From positions 2,770,887-2,834,886 of the forward strand of contig CM055093.1 of NCBI GenBank assembly GCA_029204225.1: a DNA stretch of 64,000 bases. The letters run 5' to 3'. A program made the translations under genes and the position numbers. This document shows positions 27,401 through 40,999 of the stretch, in pieces; the stretch's first letter is position 1, and every line of letters begins with the position of its first letter. The notes beneath the pieces were generated by a model. It was not told the DNA's origin. It made no database searches and worked only from the letters and a program-made list of their open reading frames with translations. The DNA is from Diphasiastrum complanatum (lineage: Eukaryota; Streptophyta; Lycopodiopsida; Lycopodiales; Lycopodiaceae).

Positions 27401-28421
27401 CATTTGCAGTGTAGATGATGTTACCTTCTCCCTCATAAGACAATAAGGATGTAAAGTATTCCTTATGTCTTGTCATGTGAGATGAGGCTCCACTATCAAT
27501 CCACCAAGGATCATTATCATCTATGTTGGCTAACAAACTTGAAGTCATAACAAGTGATTCACATGTGTTATATTCTTCCTCATCTATTGTAAGATTTCCT
27601 TGCCTCTCTCCTTGCTCTCTTTTCTTCTTATAACATTCATTTGCAAAATGACCTTTTATCCCACAATAAAAGCACTTGAACTTTGACTTATTGTTCTTAG
27701 TAGAAGAGGAAGAGGAAGAGTGATCATCATGATCAAAGTTACCACCTTTGGACCATTTCCCTTTGCCTTTACCTTTGCCCTTGAATTTGCCTTTTGTGAA
27801 GAAAGTCTCTTCACCTCCACCTTGCAAGGATGCACCATCAAGCTTTAATTGCAACCTATGTTCTTCAGCCAATAAGATTTCTTGCAAGTCAACCACACTT
27901 GGCAAGACTCTTTGAATGGCAAAACTTTGCACAAGGTTAGCATGTTCATTTAGCAAACCATTCAACATAACTTGGACTATTTCACCATCTTTTATGTTCT
28001 CATCAATGCATGCTAAATCATCACTTAGGGACTTAACTCTCAAGATAAATGCATGAGCACTTTCACCCTCTCTTTGCCTACTAGAAAATATTTGTCTCCT
28101 TAGGGTCAATACCCTAGATGTGGACTTTGATTCAAAGAGCTTCTTTAAGGCATTCCATGCCTCACTTGCACTTTGACACTTTCCAACTTCCTTGAGAAGT
28201 TCATTTGTAACATTCATTTTAATGATATGAAGAGCCCTTTTGGCCTTCTTATCAAACCTTTGTTGCTCTTGAAGTGTGAGAGGTCTCTCTTCAATTTCTG
28301 CAACTATGTCCATGAGTTCATTCAACTCAAGTAAGGACTCCATCCTCACTTTCCAAGTAGAGTAGTTTGATGAACTCAACCTTTCACTAGACTCTAGCAT
28401 GATCCCACCATTGGAAGCCAT
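24480..28421 (-). CDS. copia gag-pol polyprotein, intact
   Basis: A single 1313-residue frame. Gag occupies about 1-280 with a zinc knuckle C250-C253-H258-C263 preceded by a KGKGKGKGK basic run. Protease has the DSGASSH active site at 309-315. Integrase has an H-C zinc region (HKRLGH, CEHC), then the D,D,E triad D505, D568 and E604 (VAERKN). RT contains YVDD at 986-989. RNase H covers about 1140-1270 (SDSDFAGD, STEAEYKAL, DN). All catalytic residues are present. MASNGGIM is taken as the start because gag similarity begins at once. The order PR-IN-RT-RH defines Ty1/copia; gag and pol in a single frame is common in plant members. Confidence 0.97.
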   Translation of the reverse strand: MASNGGIMLESSERLSSSNYSTWKVRMESLLELNELMDIVAEIEERPLTLQEQQRFDKKAKRALHIIKMNVTNELLKEVGKCQSASEAWNALKKLFESKSTSRVLTLRRQIFSSRQREGESAHAFILRVKSLSDDLACIDENIKDGEIVQVMLNGLLNEHANLVQSFAIQRVLPSVVDLQEILLAEEHRLQLKLDGASLQGGGEETFFTKGKFKGKGKGKGKWSKGGNFDHDDHSSSSSSTKNNKSKFKCFYCGIKGHFANECYKKKREQGERQGNLTIDEEEYNTCESLVMTSSLLANIDDNDPWWIDSGASSHMTRHKEYFTSLLSYEGEGNIIYTANDGQCDIKGIGTIPISLSTNRKANLENVLYIPSITKNLLSVSQMIDKGLDVEFIGDACLISKCGSLIAQGRRHGKLFKLDACVISNHEGCMAREQLTNQEVWHKRLGHPNFKSLEVMAKKELVLGLPKSLVANNSVCEHCALSKSHRLAYSRSTSRSKEAFQLVHSDIHSSSTTSNGGAKMYATFIDDFSRYTWIYLLKSKDEVFAAFVKFKNEMENQFNTKIKFLRSDNGGEYTSNRFKDFCIAHGIKREMSSPRTPQQNGVAERKNRTLCECAKAMRLHANLAKSFWGEALACANYLCNRWTSASLDGKTPHEVLYGRRPSVKHCRIFGCTCFVNITLDDRTKEDPSSKKGVFVGYSEVSKAYKVYIPSTKKVVISRDVIFHEENVSNVVDVPTNHHDVQDVLDEDGDATPKQTSRKTQRQRAKPSRLTYDEKGKQVVDNSNFAFLISFDEPTCVGEAIQKKEWIQAMDHEHQALIKSNTWRLVKLPKDKKAIGCKWIFKIKTNQDGSINKYKARLVAKGYAQEYGIDYDETFAPVAKMVTIRILISLATLYDWDMWQMDVTNAFLNGDLEEDIYMEQPESYVSHDEPNYVCYLQKSLYGLKQAPRSWYAKLNSFLLSQNFVMSEYDHSLYFRLNENDITLLLIYVDDIILSGGNNLDIDEIKMALKREFEIQDLGKLHYILGIEIIRTSKSTFICQEKYVNSILKRFHMEDCKVVSTPMESNVKLTTRSNERSFKDITLYRKLIGSLIWLTITRPDLSFVVGKLSQFMQDPSEAHWKLGKRVLRYISGSRDFGILYGGTTPNLCGFSDSDFAGDQMDRKSTSAFAIYLGDGVVSWLSKKQPTISLSSTEAEYKALTTCTKEILWIKRMLLDLHLLEPEKTPIILCDNLSAQSLASNPVFHARSKHIEIAHHFVRDQVIAKEVELQHVSSKECVADIFTKPLGKDLYLMHRSNLGMCSKTMLKLASNVEEGV
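24485..24496 (-). other. Polypurine tract of the intact copia element
   Basis: Read on the minus strand, GAAGAGGGAG directly precedes the 3' LTR. It is the plus-strand priming site and also encodes the C-terminal residues EEGV of the polyprotein. Confidence 0.85.
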
Positions 28422-29579
28422 GATTCTAATGTTTCTTCAACTTTTAGGTTTTGTCCTAAAGCACTTAGCACTCACTTTTCTCTCAACAAATGATAGATAA
28501 AGAGATCTATGAAGATTTAGGACCCTAAAACACTTCTATCTTGAACCTAGATGGTTTCCAAGCATAGAAAGGAAGATTGAAACACATGCAACACTTTGCA
28601 CACACTAAGAATGGATTACAAAATCAAACCAACCTGAACACACTCTTGCTTAAGCTCTCAAACTTTCCAGCAAGTGACCAAATCAAGTTATGGTGTGAAG
28701 AGTTACTTGCATTCTTAGAAAATACCCAAAACTAGGATGCCAAGATTACCTAGTAATGAACAAACTTGATCAACATATGATCAACACACTAAGATATTGA
28801 TTCAACCTGTAAAACCACATGTAAACCACACTTCTAAAAGTTTATAAACTCCAGCAAGTGATAAATACAAGATTTAGGTGAATGAATGAGCACACTTAGT
28901 GAATCACAAGACTAGCTTCACTATCTTGTCAAATCTTGGTGTTTAGATGTAGATCTAAGATCACTTCACATGAGAATGTTCCTCAACCTGTTAAGAACCT
29001 GAAAACACACTTGCATAATGGTTAACACCTTCCAGCAAATGCTCCAATCAAATTACATAAGGAGAGTTACTTACATGCTCAACAAGGTACACCAAAATTT
29101 ATGCCAAAATTGATGACAATCTTTACAATATGCTCTTCACAATGGAGCTTACAATATGTTCACCCAAAAAAGAGGATCTTTCATCCAAATGGGAGCTTTG
29201 CTCAGCCTTTAGGAGAATTACAACTCACTCAAAAGAGCATTTGTCATCCACTTAAGGAGAAGTTTCATCCACTTAAGGAGAGTGTTCATCCAAGAATGGA
29301 GATTGTCAACAATAGGATTGAAAAGAACATTGTTAGTATTGAATATGCACAAGCCTCACAATCACAAATGATTAGGTGTTATGATCTGATCCAAAATAGT
29401 TTCTTTTCAGCCTCTGATCTTCAATAGACCTGAAATATGCTTTTGATCCACAAGTTCAACTCACAAAACAAAGGTTAGTAAGATTTGATCAACAAAGCAA
29501 TGCAAAATCATGCTAGAACTTGATCAAACATCCAAATATCACCAAAAATGGAATACTTACTGTAAATAGAAGCCAACCA
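28422..29579 (-). other. Leader of the intact copia element
   Basis: An unusually long untranslated interval (about 1.16 kb) between the primer site and the gag start. It contains recurring motifs such as CAACCTGT and CTTGATCAA. On the opposite strand a 108-codon frame (29101-29427) runs through short CATCC(A)CTTAAGGAG repeats, which I regard as chance. Confidence 0.7.
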
Positions 29580-29591
29580 GCTCTGATACCA
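29580..29591 (-). other. Primer binding site, initiator tRNA-Met
   Basis: TGGTATCAGAGC on the minus strand, directly against the 5' LTR edge. Confidence 0.93.
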
Positions 29592-30246
29592 TGTGAAAAA
29601 TACAGATCCTAAGTGGATCTAAACTCCAAGATCATTGGCTTGAATGCTTGCACTCCAAACTACATAAGCTAGGAATTGGCAACACATTCTATGCTACCTA
29701 GAATGCAAAGAACTTGATCAAAAAGCATTTATCACAAATGGAAACTTCCATAAACATCAAGTGCGGCCCAAAATAGCATTATACAGTCCATAATACATCA
29801 GCCTATCACTTTTGGAAAGCACCTAAGATCATACACAATAGCTTGAAGACAATACACACAACAATGCTCTCAATGGAGGAAGAAACAATGACAATGATCT
29901 ATTGATCTCAATGAAGCATACAAAAGGTTTCTCCAACCTGTTTTCCACGACTTCCCTACTATTTATGGATGAGGAAGATGACTCTCTCTCCTCTCTCTAG
30001 AAGGTACTTGACCCTAGATATTCCCTATATAGGAAAAATAGCTAAAAATGGCTTATATGACCAAAATACATCAAAATGGTCTCATTTTGAAGGGTATGAA
30101 GTTTGACACTTCATCATACTGAAAAAATACAGTAAATAAAAACATTGTGGCCTGGTTCACACGTGTGAAACTCCAGAACCAAAACTATTTACAATTTTAG
30201 CCAATTTAGGCCTCAAACTAGCTAGGAAATGTTGACAATTTTCACA
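29592..30246 (-). repeat. 5' LTR of the intact copia element
   Basis: 655 bp, near-identical to 23830-24484. Confidence 0.95.
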
Positions 30247-30539
30247 AGTACAATGATGATGGTGTTCCAACTCCTTTTTTTTTTTTGAATACAAGAGAAG
30301 AAAAGAAGTGAATCAAAGAGTGAGGGATAAAGAATTAAAAAACAATAAAAAGTGAAATTTTTGAATGAACAGTAACAAATGGATGTAACTTCGAGTATGA
30401 TGATGGATGGGAAAACAGATGAATGTGAGGATATTAACAAGATGAAGGTTAAGTGAAGGAAATGCAAATGAAAACCAGGATGGAGACGTATAAAAAATGA
30501 AAAAAAAAAAATTCAACAAGGCTAGGAATTAACTCTTGC

Positions 30540-31510
30540 CCTCCTCACAGTAGTTGAATCAAGGTCTAATGGAACTTCTCTGAGTCCTGCAAGGGTTACT
30601 TTTGAGCCGATCGTCAAAAATTGAAAATTTTTGCTAAAATCGAGCACTTTTTAGAACTGTTTCTCTAAGATTTCAAGATTTGGAACCAAAATTTGACAGT
30701 AGCTGAAACACAGCAATTACCAATTTGGATTGAATTTCGAACCGTCATTCTTAGAAAAATTAAGAGAACGGGGCCATTTCTAGTGTATTTTTGCCCATTT
30801 TTAGCGGTTTTTTGTGGTTTTTTTTAGATTTCTTCATATCGGAGTGTATCTAACCCTCACCCTTCTTACAATAGTTGTATTTGGACCATATCTAGGTAAT
30901 ATGAGATATGCAAGAGTTCTTAATGGACATTTTTTTCAGGATCTTGAAAAAACTCAGTTTTTGAGCACTTTTCAGCACATTTTCTTAGATGTTTCTAAAT
31001 CTTTCCATTGGATCTTCACAAAAATTTCACCGTATCTAGATCTAAGTTAGATTTAACCATAAAACTCTCTGCGAGATTTACTTTCTAGCAGATCTCTAAA
31101 AATGATGAAAAAAGTGTCTTTTTGGATTTTTATTTTATAAAATCTTGACATTCTATAATCCGTAACTCTCATAGGCTTGTATATACTTGTATTTGAGGCA
31201 GATCCACCACCTTACAAAGGTGCAAGAGTTACTTCCCTCATAATCTCAAAAAATAATGAAAAAAGTGTCTTTGTTTGGTGTTTTCTTGAGAAAATCTTGT
31301 GATTCTCTGATACTTAACTCTTGCAGACTAGTATGTACCTATTTCTGGGGCAGATCCACCACCTTACAAATTTGCGTGAGTTACTTCCCACATAATCTCA
31401 AACAATCATGAAAAAAGTGTCTTTTTTGGACTCTTGCAGAATAGTATGTACTTTTATCTATGTCAAATCCCCTACCTTACAAATATGTGACAGCTAATTC
31501 CCACAGAATC
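30540..31510. repeat. Tandem array with ~152-bp period
   Basis: The block ATGAAAAAAGTGTCTTT recurs at about 31101, 31252 and 31404, each time followed by ACTCTTGCAG-like and GCAGATCCACCACCTTACAAA-type blocks. From about 30540 to 31100 earlier, more diverged units share the pattern of GCAAGAGTT and AAATTTTGACxG motifs. No long frame runs through it, so it is a small satellite-like array. Confidence 0.75.
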
Positions 31511-33060
31511 TTCCCATTTTTTAGACAAAAATTGTGTGATCTCTCACTAGAATGAGAGAGAACCCTCGCAGTTCCTAGGAGGAGTACATTTGAGATAGAT
31601 AAAGTGACTCCTAAAAAGATTTGGGTTAATCACAACTTTTGAGAGAGATTTTTCAATTTTTATGGGTTTTTTAACTATTTTTGGCAGGACAAAAAAATTC
31701 AATTTGTCTCTTTATTACATGCTGGATTTTCACCCAACTGAAAAGGAGAAGGGCCCTAATGTACATATAATCTACCATTTCATAGTGAGGAGAGAGAATT
31801 TTGAGAGCAAATTGGCAATCTCGAGTTTTCCCTACATTTGTCTTGTGTTTTGTGAATGCTTGGAAAACTAAACTTGATCATACTCATTCTCTGATAGCAG
31901 GTCGTACGTGTGGGGTCGGATTTCCATGTTTGATTATTGTATTTGATTGCTAGATCAATAAATTGGTGACTATTTTGCAATAGATAGGTGTATCAATCAA
32001 TCAATCAATGACTCAATCACTCTTGGAGTCTTTTGTAGGCTCATTTATGGTTCTAAGTACTGTACTTTCAAAAATATTTAGTGGTCAAAATATCAAACCC
32101 ACTATAAGAAACTATCATATGAAGATACCTATATATCGACAAAATCATTTCATACGCAATTCTCAGTGTTTTTTAAATCTCAATATGCAATCTTGGTTCT
32201 ACTAATTTTGTGGTAGTGGTTATGATAGTGTAAGCTCTTGCAACTTTAAATGTTAAAAAAGACAAATGAATTGTCACAATAGCTTAACTTACTGATTCTT
32301 ACCAGTTTACTACAGAATCAATCATTCGCATGCTCTTCTTCTTATCTTTTTCACAATGACTATGGTGCAGATTACCAAGCTTAATACTTAGCCTATAACC
32401 TTCTTTGACCTCGAAGATCTACAACAAGTTTCACTTTCATATAACTGATGTTAAATAAAGCAAGAGTCTTTTCCAAGACAACTTCGTTGGTTAATTGTAT
32501 TCTAATACAACATAGTAATAATTATCAATAAATCTTATCATGTCATCTCTCTTCATGTGAACTAAATAACAAGCTGGTATTTAACAGTTTTAGATTTACA
32601 AATCCAAGCTCGTCTTCTAAAAGACCAAAAGAGATAAATTGTATCTTAAGAGAATGAAGTTTCCAATGCTTTTAATGGACTTTGATATTATCTATTGAAG
32701 TTCTAAATGTATGTCTTCAAGTTATTATTGTGGTATTATGTCAAGAAGCCCTTACCATAATGATAAAAGTATTAGATTAACCAAAAAGAGAACATCCTCA
32801 AATCAATAAAACATGTGCTTGTAAAAGTTAAGAACAACCATCAAAAGTTTACCAAGCTCCTCTTCTAGATTCTTTTAATCTTCATAACAAATTAGAATAT
32901 GACAAATATGACATGGCAAGGCCTTTGTGGTACAATACCATGTCGTTGTTGTTGATTCTTTGGCTCCAACAAGGGTGTCCTTTACTGATTCTTTATCTTT
33001 CTTTGAAAAGAAAACAAACCTTTTTTATTCTTTGCCTCGAGTTGTCCATTAGGCTCATAC
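31511..33060. other. No recognisable gene
   Basis: AT-rich, with a short (ATCA)n run at 31992-32010. A 31-bp segment at 32908-32938 is an inverted near-copy (one mismatch) of 9908-9938. Confidence 0.4.
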
Positions 33061-33067
33061 GCCATGC

Positions 33068-33150
33068 ACTATGCGAGTATCCTCATATAACTTGGTATAG
33101 CAACCCATCCACTATACGAGTATCCTCATATAACTTGGTATAGCAATTGC
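33068..33150. repeat. 43-bp tandem duplication
   Basis: Two copies start at 33068 and 33111, sharing GAGTATCCTCATATAACTTG, and differ by about one base in the shared core. Confidence 0.9.
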
Positions 33151-33237
33151 ATCTTCAAAGGTAGGAGGCTAGTTCGTCCTAACCTGAAGCTGATAATCCT
33201 TGGGAAAGCTAAGATAAAGTGCAACTTGACAAAAACA

Positions 33238-33408
33238 AGATCTATTCTGCGAAAAACAAGACTATACCTCTTAAAAGTCTTGTAAGTACGCATCTAAGAG
33301 CAGGTTTCACATGTGAATTGGTGAGATCTATTCTAGGCAAAACAAGAGTATACCTCTCAAAAGTCTTGTAAGTATATGCATAGAGCAGGTTCCGCATGTG
33401 AATTGTTG
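33238..33408. repeat. 86-bp tandem duplication
   Basis: Units begin AGATCTATTCT at 33238 and 33324 and share CAAAAGTCTTGTAAGTA-type and GAGCAGGTT blocks with roughly 10% divergence. Confidence 0.9.
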
Positions 33409-33811
33409 CATACCAAATAGGATTCGAAGTCGTCCAAGATGGATAGGATCAAGAGATCACCTTGAAGGCAAAACTTGTCCCACATCTTGGGGAAATCATG
33501 CTTCCCTTGAGGATTTTGCCACCATGTAAATGCTTTTCCTTGCAAATACATAATAGCCATACCGATCTTGTAGTCATCCAACGAATCGTGCATGAAAACA
33601 TGTGCACTTCGTCGATCCAAACACAAAATCACATCATCTAGATATATGTCTTTCTTGTTGCCAACAAAGAATTAGGTGGGAAGAGAGAGAGGATGGCGCA
33701 AAGCTTGTCTAGTTTGCACCAAATCACTCTTGATGATCTCTATTATGCCTTGTTTGCCTATCAATAATTTGTTGTAGATTATTGATTGCTATCATAAGAG
33801 CTTCAACGTCC
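33357..33811 (-). pseudogene. LTR-retrotransposon gag fragment
   Basis: Minus strand: MDVEALMIAINNLQQIIDRQ near 33811 starts a gag-like leader that soon meets stops. A second frame (33632-33357) contains DYKIGMAIMYLQGKAFTWWQ, the A-W-W signature of plant gypsy gag capsids. The copy is disrupted, and no neighbouring pol is visible. Confidence 0.65.
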
Positions 33812-35214
33812 ATAGTAGGCATAGGGGCTCATAGTTTCAACTGGCTTAGGTCACGTAAGATCCATGAATAATGGAAGAAAAAAGAGTTGGAACTTGCAAA
33901 AACATGAGTATTGAGTCTTCAATTGAAGCAACTCTCCATAGCTTTCAATAATATTTCCAATTCCTCTAATGTGGTACTGTCTATAGCTATCACAATCTTG
34001 AAAAAATCCAACATAAAGAAAATTAAAATCTGAGAATTAATGAAATGGGTGGCAATCCACCACCCCTCCTCCCCTTTTATCAATCACTAAGGAGACACAA
34101 GCGCAATCCCGCCCCCACTTTGGGGCCACTTGACAAGCCCCCAGCCAATAGCCAAGCTTGTTGGTTGCCAGCTTGGGGCAGCGAGGGCAGCCAAGTGATT
34201 GCCAGTCAACTGACAACTCGGACTGGCTGCAACCTACCACCTACTATTTTATTTATTTTTATTCAATTCTTCAAAAAAAGGCATGAAAATTTTTCCATAA
34301 TCCTAAATTTAAGGTTTCAATGATTTGTTTTCTTAAAAACAATTCAAAATTTAACTTACAATTCGTAGAGACAGATCGATCATTACATGTATACGATTTT
34401 CAAGGGCTCTAACATCAACTGTTATGACCACACAAATCGAAAACCACCAATCAACATAAGAAATCGGACGCTCATGACCCACCCTCCCTTGGGATCCAAT
34501 CCAGATCCACCCTCTGCACCCTGAGCCCAATGACTAGACAACAAGTGGGATCCAACTTCTAGCTCTAACTACACCCCATATCGCCACCAACACTTTCAAC
34601 CTTCTCCTGCCCCTAGCGAGCACCATCCTTGCGCACTACCATCCAGCAACTCCACAAGCCACTACTTGGACAAAAATTCATCAAGATTAAGATCTCTCCT
34701 AAGTGACAAAAAAACATCCATTTGGGACATTAGAACATATCCAATTCCACAAATTTAAATTGAGAAGTCAGTGATGTCACAAGGTAAAGCTTAAAAATTA
34801 TATACATGCAACCAAAAAACTCAAAAGATCCATATCAAAACAATAAAATAGAATTCAATAATTGCTCGTCTCATTAGTACCCAGCATAAGTTTTTGATTG
34901 GATTTCAAAAGAATCCCAATCCTCTTGGGTAGACCCAATGTTGACTAAGAATAAGAAGCAAATGACAATCAGCAAAAAGAAAGAAAATAAAATAAAAGAC
35001 CAAGACAAACTACAAAATACTAGAAACATGCGCAGAATGACCAGCACAGTCTGCAACTCTCAAGGCATTTGTAAAACAACGGTAAACAGCTGCAGCCAGC
35101 CCTTACAAAACAGGTTGCTTCTGGGTGGGGGGGCTTGCATTTTAGAAGCAGGCACAAGTTTTGGCCTAGCGCATGCAGGTTAGGTCACAATTTTCTTTTT
35201 AATCCTAGTAACAG
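33812..35214. other. No recognisable gene
   Basis: Short frames only. A slightly more GC-rich stretch at 34050-34240 has no motif I recognise. Confidence 0.4.
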
Positions 35215-35795
35215 GGGAGCCACGAGCGATGTGCAGGCGCCAGCTTGGAATTCCCATAAGCAATGCGTGAAAAAAAATTATGACTAATCTTTTTCCTGTA
35301 ACCTCAATCCAGATGAGAAATAAACTCCTTATAATGTATGGACAGTGGGAGCAGAGGGAACTGACAGATAGGATGACCGGCAGGGTCCAGGACAGGCCCG
35401 CCGCTCTTCAAACATGTGTGACATGGGCAATCAGGTATCAGGTGCTAGGCCAACCCTTAAAAAATAGGCTGCTCAGGGGGGGAAAGGGGGTAAGTGTAAC
35501 CCCTGGTGCACTTCAGCCCCCACCTCTGTGGAGATCGTAGTCTCTTGATGCAACAATCCTCTTAAAGAACTAACATATGACCATGATTTGCTTTTGACAA
35601 AATTATGATTAAGAGATCAATCTAGACTTCATACTGGCTCAGCAAAATAAATGGTGCCTCTTTGTAATAACAATTGAATCCAATCAATATGATTAATCTC
35701 GGAGGATCCAATCATCAAATGTCTAAACATGCCTAAACTGAAACATCAACGAACATTCTAAAAAATCTTACAAAATCGACTCGTAGCATCTAAGA
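35215..35795 (-). other. EF-1alpha copy 2 3' flank shared with copy 1
   Basis: Reverse complement of this region aligns in pieces with 7336-7940, placing the outer edge of the inverted duplication about 580 bp past the stop codon. Confidence 0.65.
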
Positions 35796-37918
<2,123 letters not shown>

Positions 37919-38146
37919 CTGAGATGACCGGATCGCAACTCCCACCAGAAAATATGGCCAAGCTGAAGCAGGAAGACGAGATGCGCCGTGATGGCGCTGA
38001 AGGCGAGCAGAGAAAGAGGAGCAGAGTGAAAGAGAGAGAGGTATTTGAGAAACCCTAGGGGCTCCAGACCCGACCGTCCGATCACGATCCAACGGCGAGA
38101 AATCACCTGCTGCTGGGCAGACAGCTGGACTCACCAAATAAAGGAA
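37919..38146 (-). promoter_or_regulatory. EF-1alpha copy 2 core promoter and 5'UTR exon
   Basis: Conserved with 5255-5492 of copy 1, from TTATTTGGTGAGTCCAGCTG to the leader. A telo-box-type AAACCCTA lies at 38050-38057. Similarity to copy 1 stops at about 38146, which marks the outer boundary of the duplication. Confidence 0.65.
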
Positions 38147-38560
38147 TCTAGTACTGCTTCGAAAACTTTTTTTCTTTTTCTTTTTTTAAGAGCGGAAATT
38201 GTAATAGATACCTCTTTGGCCAGACCTTGGGATAAATACATAAATATTATATCCTAGCCAATTCAACTCTTGATGCGAGTGCTTTGGAATCTCTCTTTTG
38301 AGTTATCCTCAAAAAACCTGCAACTTATAGAACTTCTCAATTTTTTTAGGGCTTTTACTTATAAAAAGGTATAGATGCTTGTATAAAAAATCGTCAAACA
38401 TTTTATGATGCCGGTTTTTAAGAAAACTTGTTGATTTCATTCCTATAGTTTGCGAGTTTTTTCGAGCACTACTTGATGACTTTGCTTGTTGGTCACGTTC
38501 TGAAGGTGTTTATATGTACCTACCAAATTGGCTTTTGGCCCTCGGTAAGTGCACTTAATG
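38147..38560. other. No recognisable gene
   Basis: AT-rich flank beyond the EF-1alpha duplication; nothing recognised before the copia remnant. Confidence 0.4.
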
Positions 38561-38564
38561 GAAA

Positions 38565-39950
38565 AAAACAACAAGCTATTCTCCACAATCCAATGGAGTA
38601 GCAAGAAGAAAGAAGGGATTCGAATATTGGTAGAATGAGCCAAAGAAAATGTTGGCATATGCATATCTCTCCAAAATGTTTTAGGCAGAAGTTGTTGCAA
38701 CATCAACCTAAATTCAAAATAGATGCACTACCAAGAGTCTAAACAATTAGACTCTTAGTGAAATTTGGACTCAACAAAAACCTTTTGTCAAATGTTTAAA
38801 AAAAATTGGTTGCATCGTTCATGCTCAGAGCCCAAATGAGCTAAGACAATTCTAGCATTAGAACTCTCTTTGTTGGTTATTCCTTAGTTAATAAAGTTTA
38901 TAAGCTTCATAACCATGCAATAGAAACATTATTTATTAGCAGGGATATTATCTTTACTGAAGAAGTAAACACAAGATTTCAGTAGAACCTTCAAATTCTA
39001 TTGATATAGAGGCTTCAAGAGTTTACTTAAATGACAATGAATTTGACGAAGAAGAACAGAGACAACAACTACAAGAATCTATCGTTTCAAAAAAAATCAA
39101 CGAGAATCAAAAGACCTTTAGCTAGATTCATAAAAGAATCAACATGCTACTTCACTCAAGAACCTACAACTTATCAAGAAGCAATGGAACAGTCAGATTC
39201 AGATTTATGGAAAGAGGATATGGACAAGGAATATCAATCCTTGATCAAGAACCAAACTTGCACTTTGCCACCTAGCAAATATGTCATTGATTGTAAGTGG
39301 ATTTTCAGAAGTAAATATAATATGATGACAACACTAATAGAAAAAAGGCCAAACTAGTGATAAAAGGGTATTCTCAAATATATGTTATTGACTGCTCAGA
39401 AATTTTCAGTCCTGTAGTCAAACTTTCTTCTATCAGATTATTATTGTCATATGCAACTGCAGAAAAATCTGGAGATTCACCAAATGGATGTGCAGACATC
39501 TCTCTAAATTGAGTAATACATATCCATGCACAAGTCAAAAGATTGTGAACTCAAAGGCAAGGAGCATATGGTGTACATAATCCATAAGGCCTTGTATGGA
39601 TTGAAGCAATCACCAAGAGCATCATTTCAAATAATTAATGTTTTTTTTTAGTCATAGTTTTAATCCATTTTCAAAATTGTAAACTTGTACACTTTCAAAT
39701 GGATCCTAGCTTAAAATTGTCTAAGTCTCATTGCCCTCCGACAAATGTGAAAAGAGAGCAAATGAAGGAGTATCCATTTCACTAAGTCATTGGACATCTC
39801 ACATATGCCATAATATGTACCAAGCCTGATATTGCTTATGCAATCAACACATTGAGTCAATTGATGGAAAAAAATGATGAGACTGAAAATGATATGTCAC
39901 TTTTTCTTAGTGCACATGCTCTGTCTATCAAATTTGAATGAGATATTTGA
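38565..39950 (+). pseudogene. copia pol remnant, plus strand
   Basis: Heavily decayed plus-strand pol. Integrase end: a degenerate NPMGVARRKKGFEYW. A gag-pol linker and RT start: VIDCKWIFRSKYN at 39282-39320, then SEIFSPVVKLSSIRLLLSYA near 39400. RT continues with HKALYGLKQSPRA near 39580 and the RPDIAYAI-like CTKPDIAYAINTLSQLM near 39815. Stops and frameshifts occur throughout. Confidence 0.8.
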
Positions 39951-40192
39951 ATAAATTCGAATTCAAATAAACTCTAATTAGTAATAAATCTTATTCTACT
40001 TGATTCTGATTTTGGAAATTTTTTAAAATCAAAATGATTGATTACATAGACAAATACAACGAGAAGGTTATTGTTTTGTGGAAGTTTTGGATAGCACATA
40101 CATTCATTAGATAATTATCAAATTTGAATTAGCACATCTAACAAAACAGTGAGGAAGAGACGAGTACATTCGAACGGACATGATAATTGAAT

Positions 40193-40431
40193 GTAATAAG
40201 AATCTTGCATTGAATTTAGTATAAACACAAAATGTACATGCAGCAGAGCACAAATCAATAGTGATAGCTATGACAAATGCGCACTCACTCTATCTCTCTC
40301 TCACGGTCAAAAGTAATAAGAATCTTGCATTGAATTTAGGATAAACACAAAATGTACATGCAGCATAGCACAAATCAATAGTGACAGCTATGACAAATGC
40401 GCACTCACTCTATCTCACTCTCACGGTCAAT
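40193..40431. repeat. 120-bp tandem duplication
   Basis: Units start at 40193 and 40313 and are nearly identical. They contain AAGAATCTTGCATTGAATTT and GACAAATGCGCACTCACTC. They lie in a ~1-kb stretch that interrupts the copia remnant. Confidence 0.92.
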
Positions 40432-40456
40432 CTACTTCATGTCCTAGTAGTTAATC

Positions 40457-40457
<1 letters not shown>

Positions 40458-40543
<86 letters not shown>
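40458..40543. repeat. (TG)n microsatellite
   Basis: About 43 uninterrupted TG dinucleotides. Confidence 0.97.
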
Positions 40544-40545
<2 letters not shown>

Positions 40546-40999
40546 ATGCGTTGAATACTATGTATAAGGCCAATCATGGTTGTCATCATCATTTAATCAA
40601 TTATAGTAGCATCAATTGAAACTAATATTTAATACAACCATTTAAATGTTCAAAATAAAATAGAAGTAGTTTATTAAAAATTTGAACTAGAAATATGACG
40701 AGCTTCAAGTTGAGTGGTGCAATGAAAATTTCGATCGGCATTGTTAGGTGTCACATGTTCACTCCTAGTTAGTTAAAGTCTACTTTTGTATCGATGTGTC
40801 ACTTTATGTCTTTGTGGTTTTTTTTCTAGCACTTTGAGGCACTTTTAAAAGTGGGTACAAATATGCAGTTGGAATGTCGATCGGTGTTCTTGACTAATTT
40901 GATAGATATCATAAATTAAATAAATGGATCTAGTTTTAAAATTAGATTGAAGAAGAGAAAAATCCATCAACAATAATTCATTGATAGCCACTTATCATA

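Larger units (their letters stand above)
23830..30246 (-). mobile_element. Complete, young copia retrotransposon
   Basis: 6417 bp. LTRs are 29592-30246 (5' in the element's direction) and 23830-24484 (3'), each 655 bp with perfect inverted ends TGTGAAAA/TTTTCACA. I see a single difference between them (T/C near 24398 and 30160). The target duplication AGTAC lies at 23825-23829 and 30247-30251. The primer site matches initiator tRNA-Met, and a polypurine tract abuts the 3' LTR. One uninterrupted gag-pol frame fills the interior. This combination indicates a very recent, possibly still mobile insertion. Confidence 0.97.

Noticed and set aside
29101-29427. 108-codon frame on the plus strand in the copia leader
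   Set aside because: Antisense to the element, repetitive, no relatives and no promoter context.
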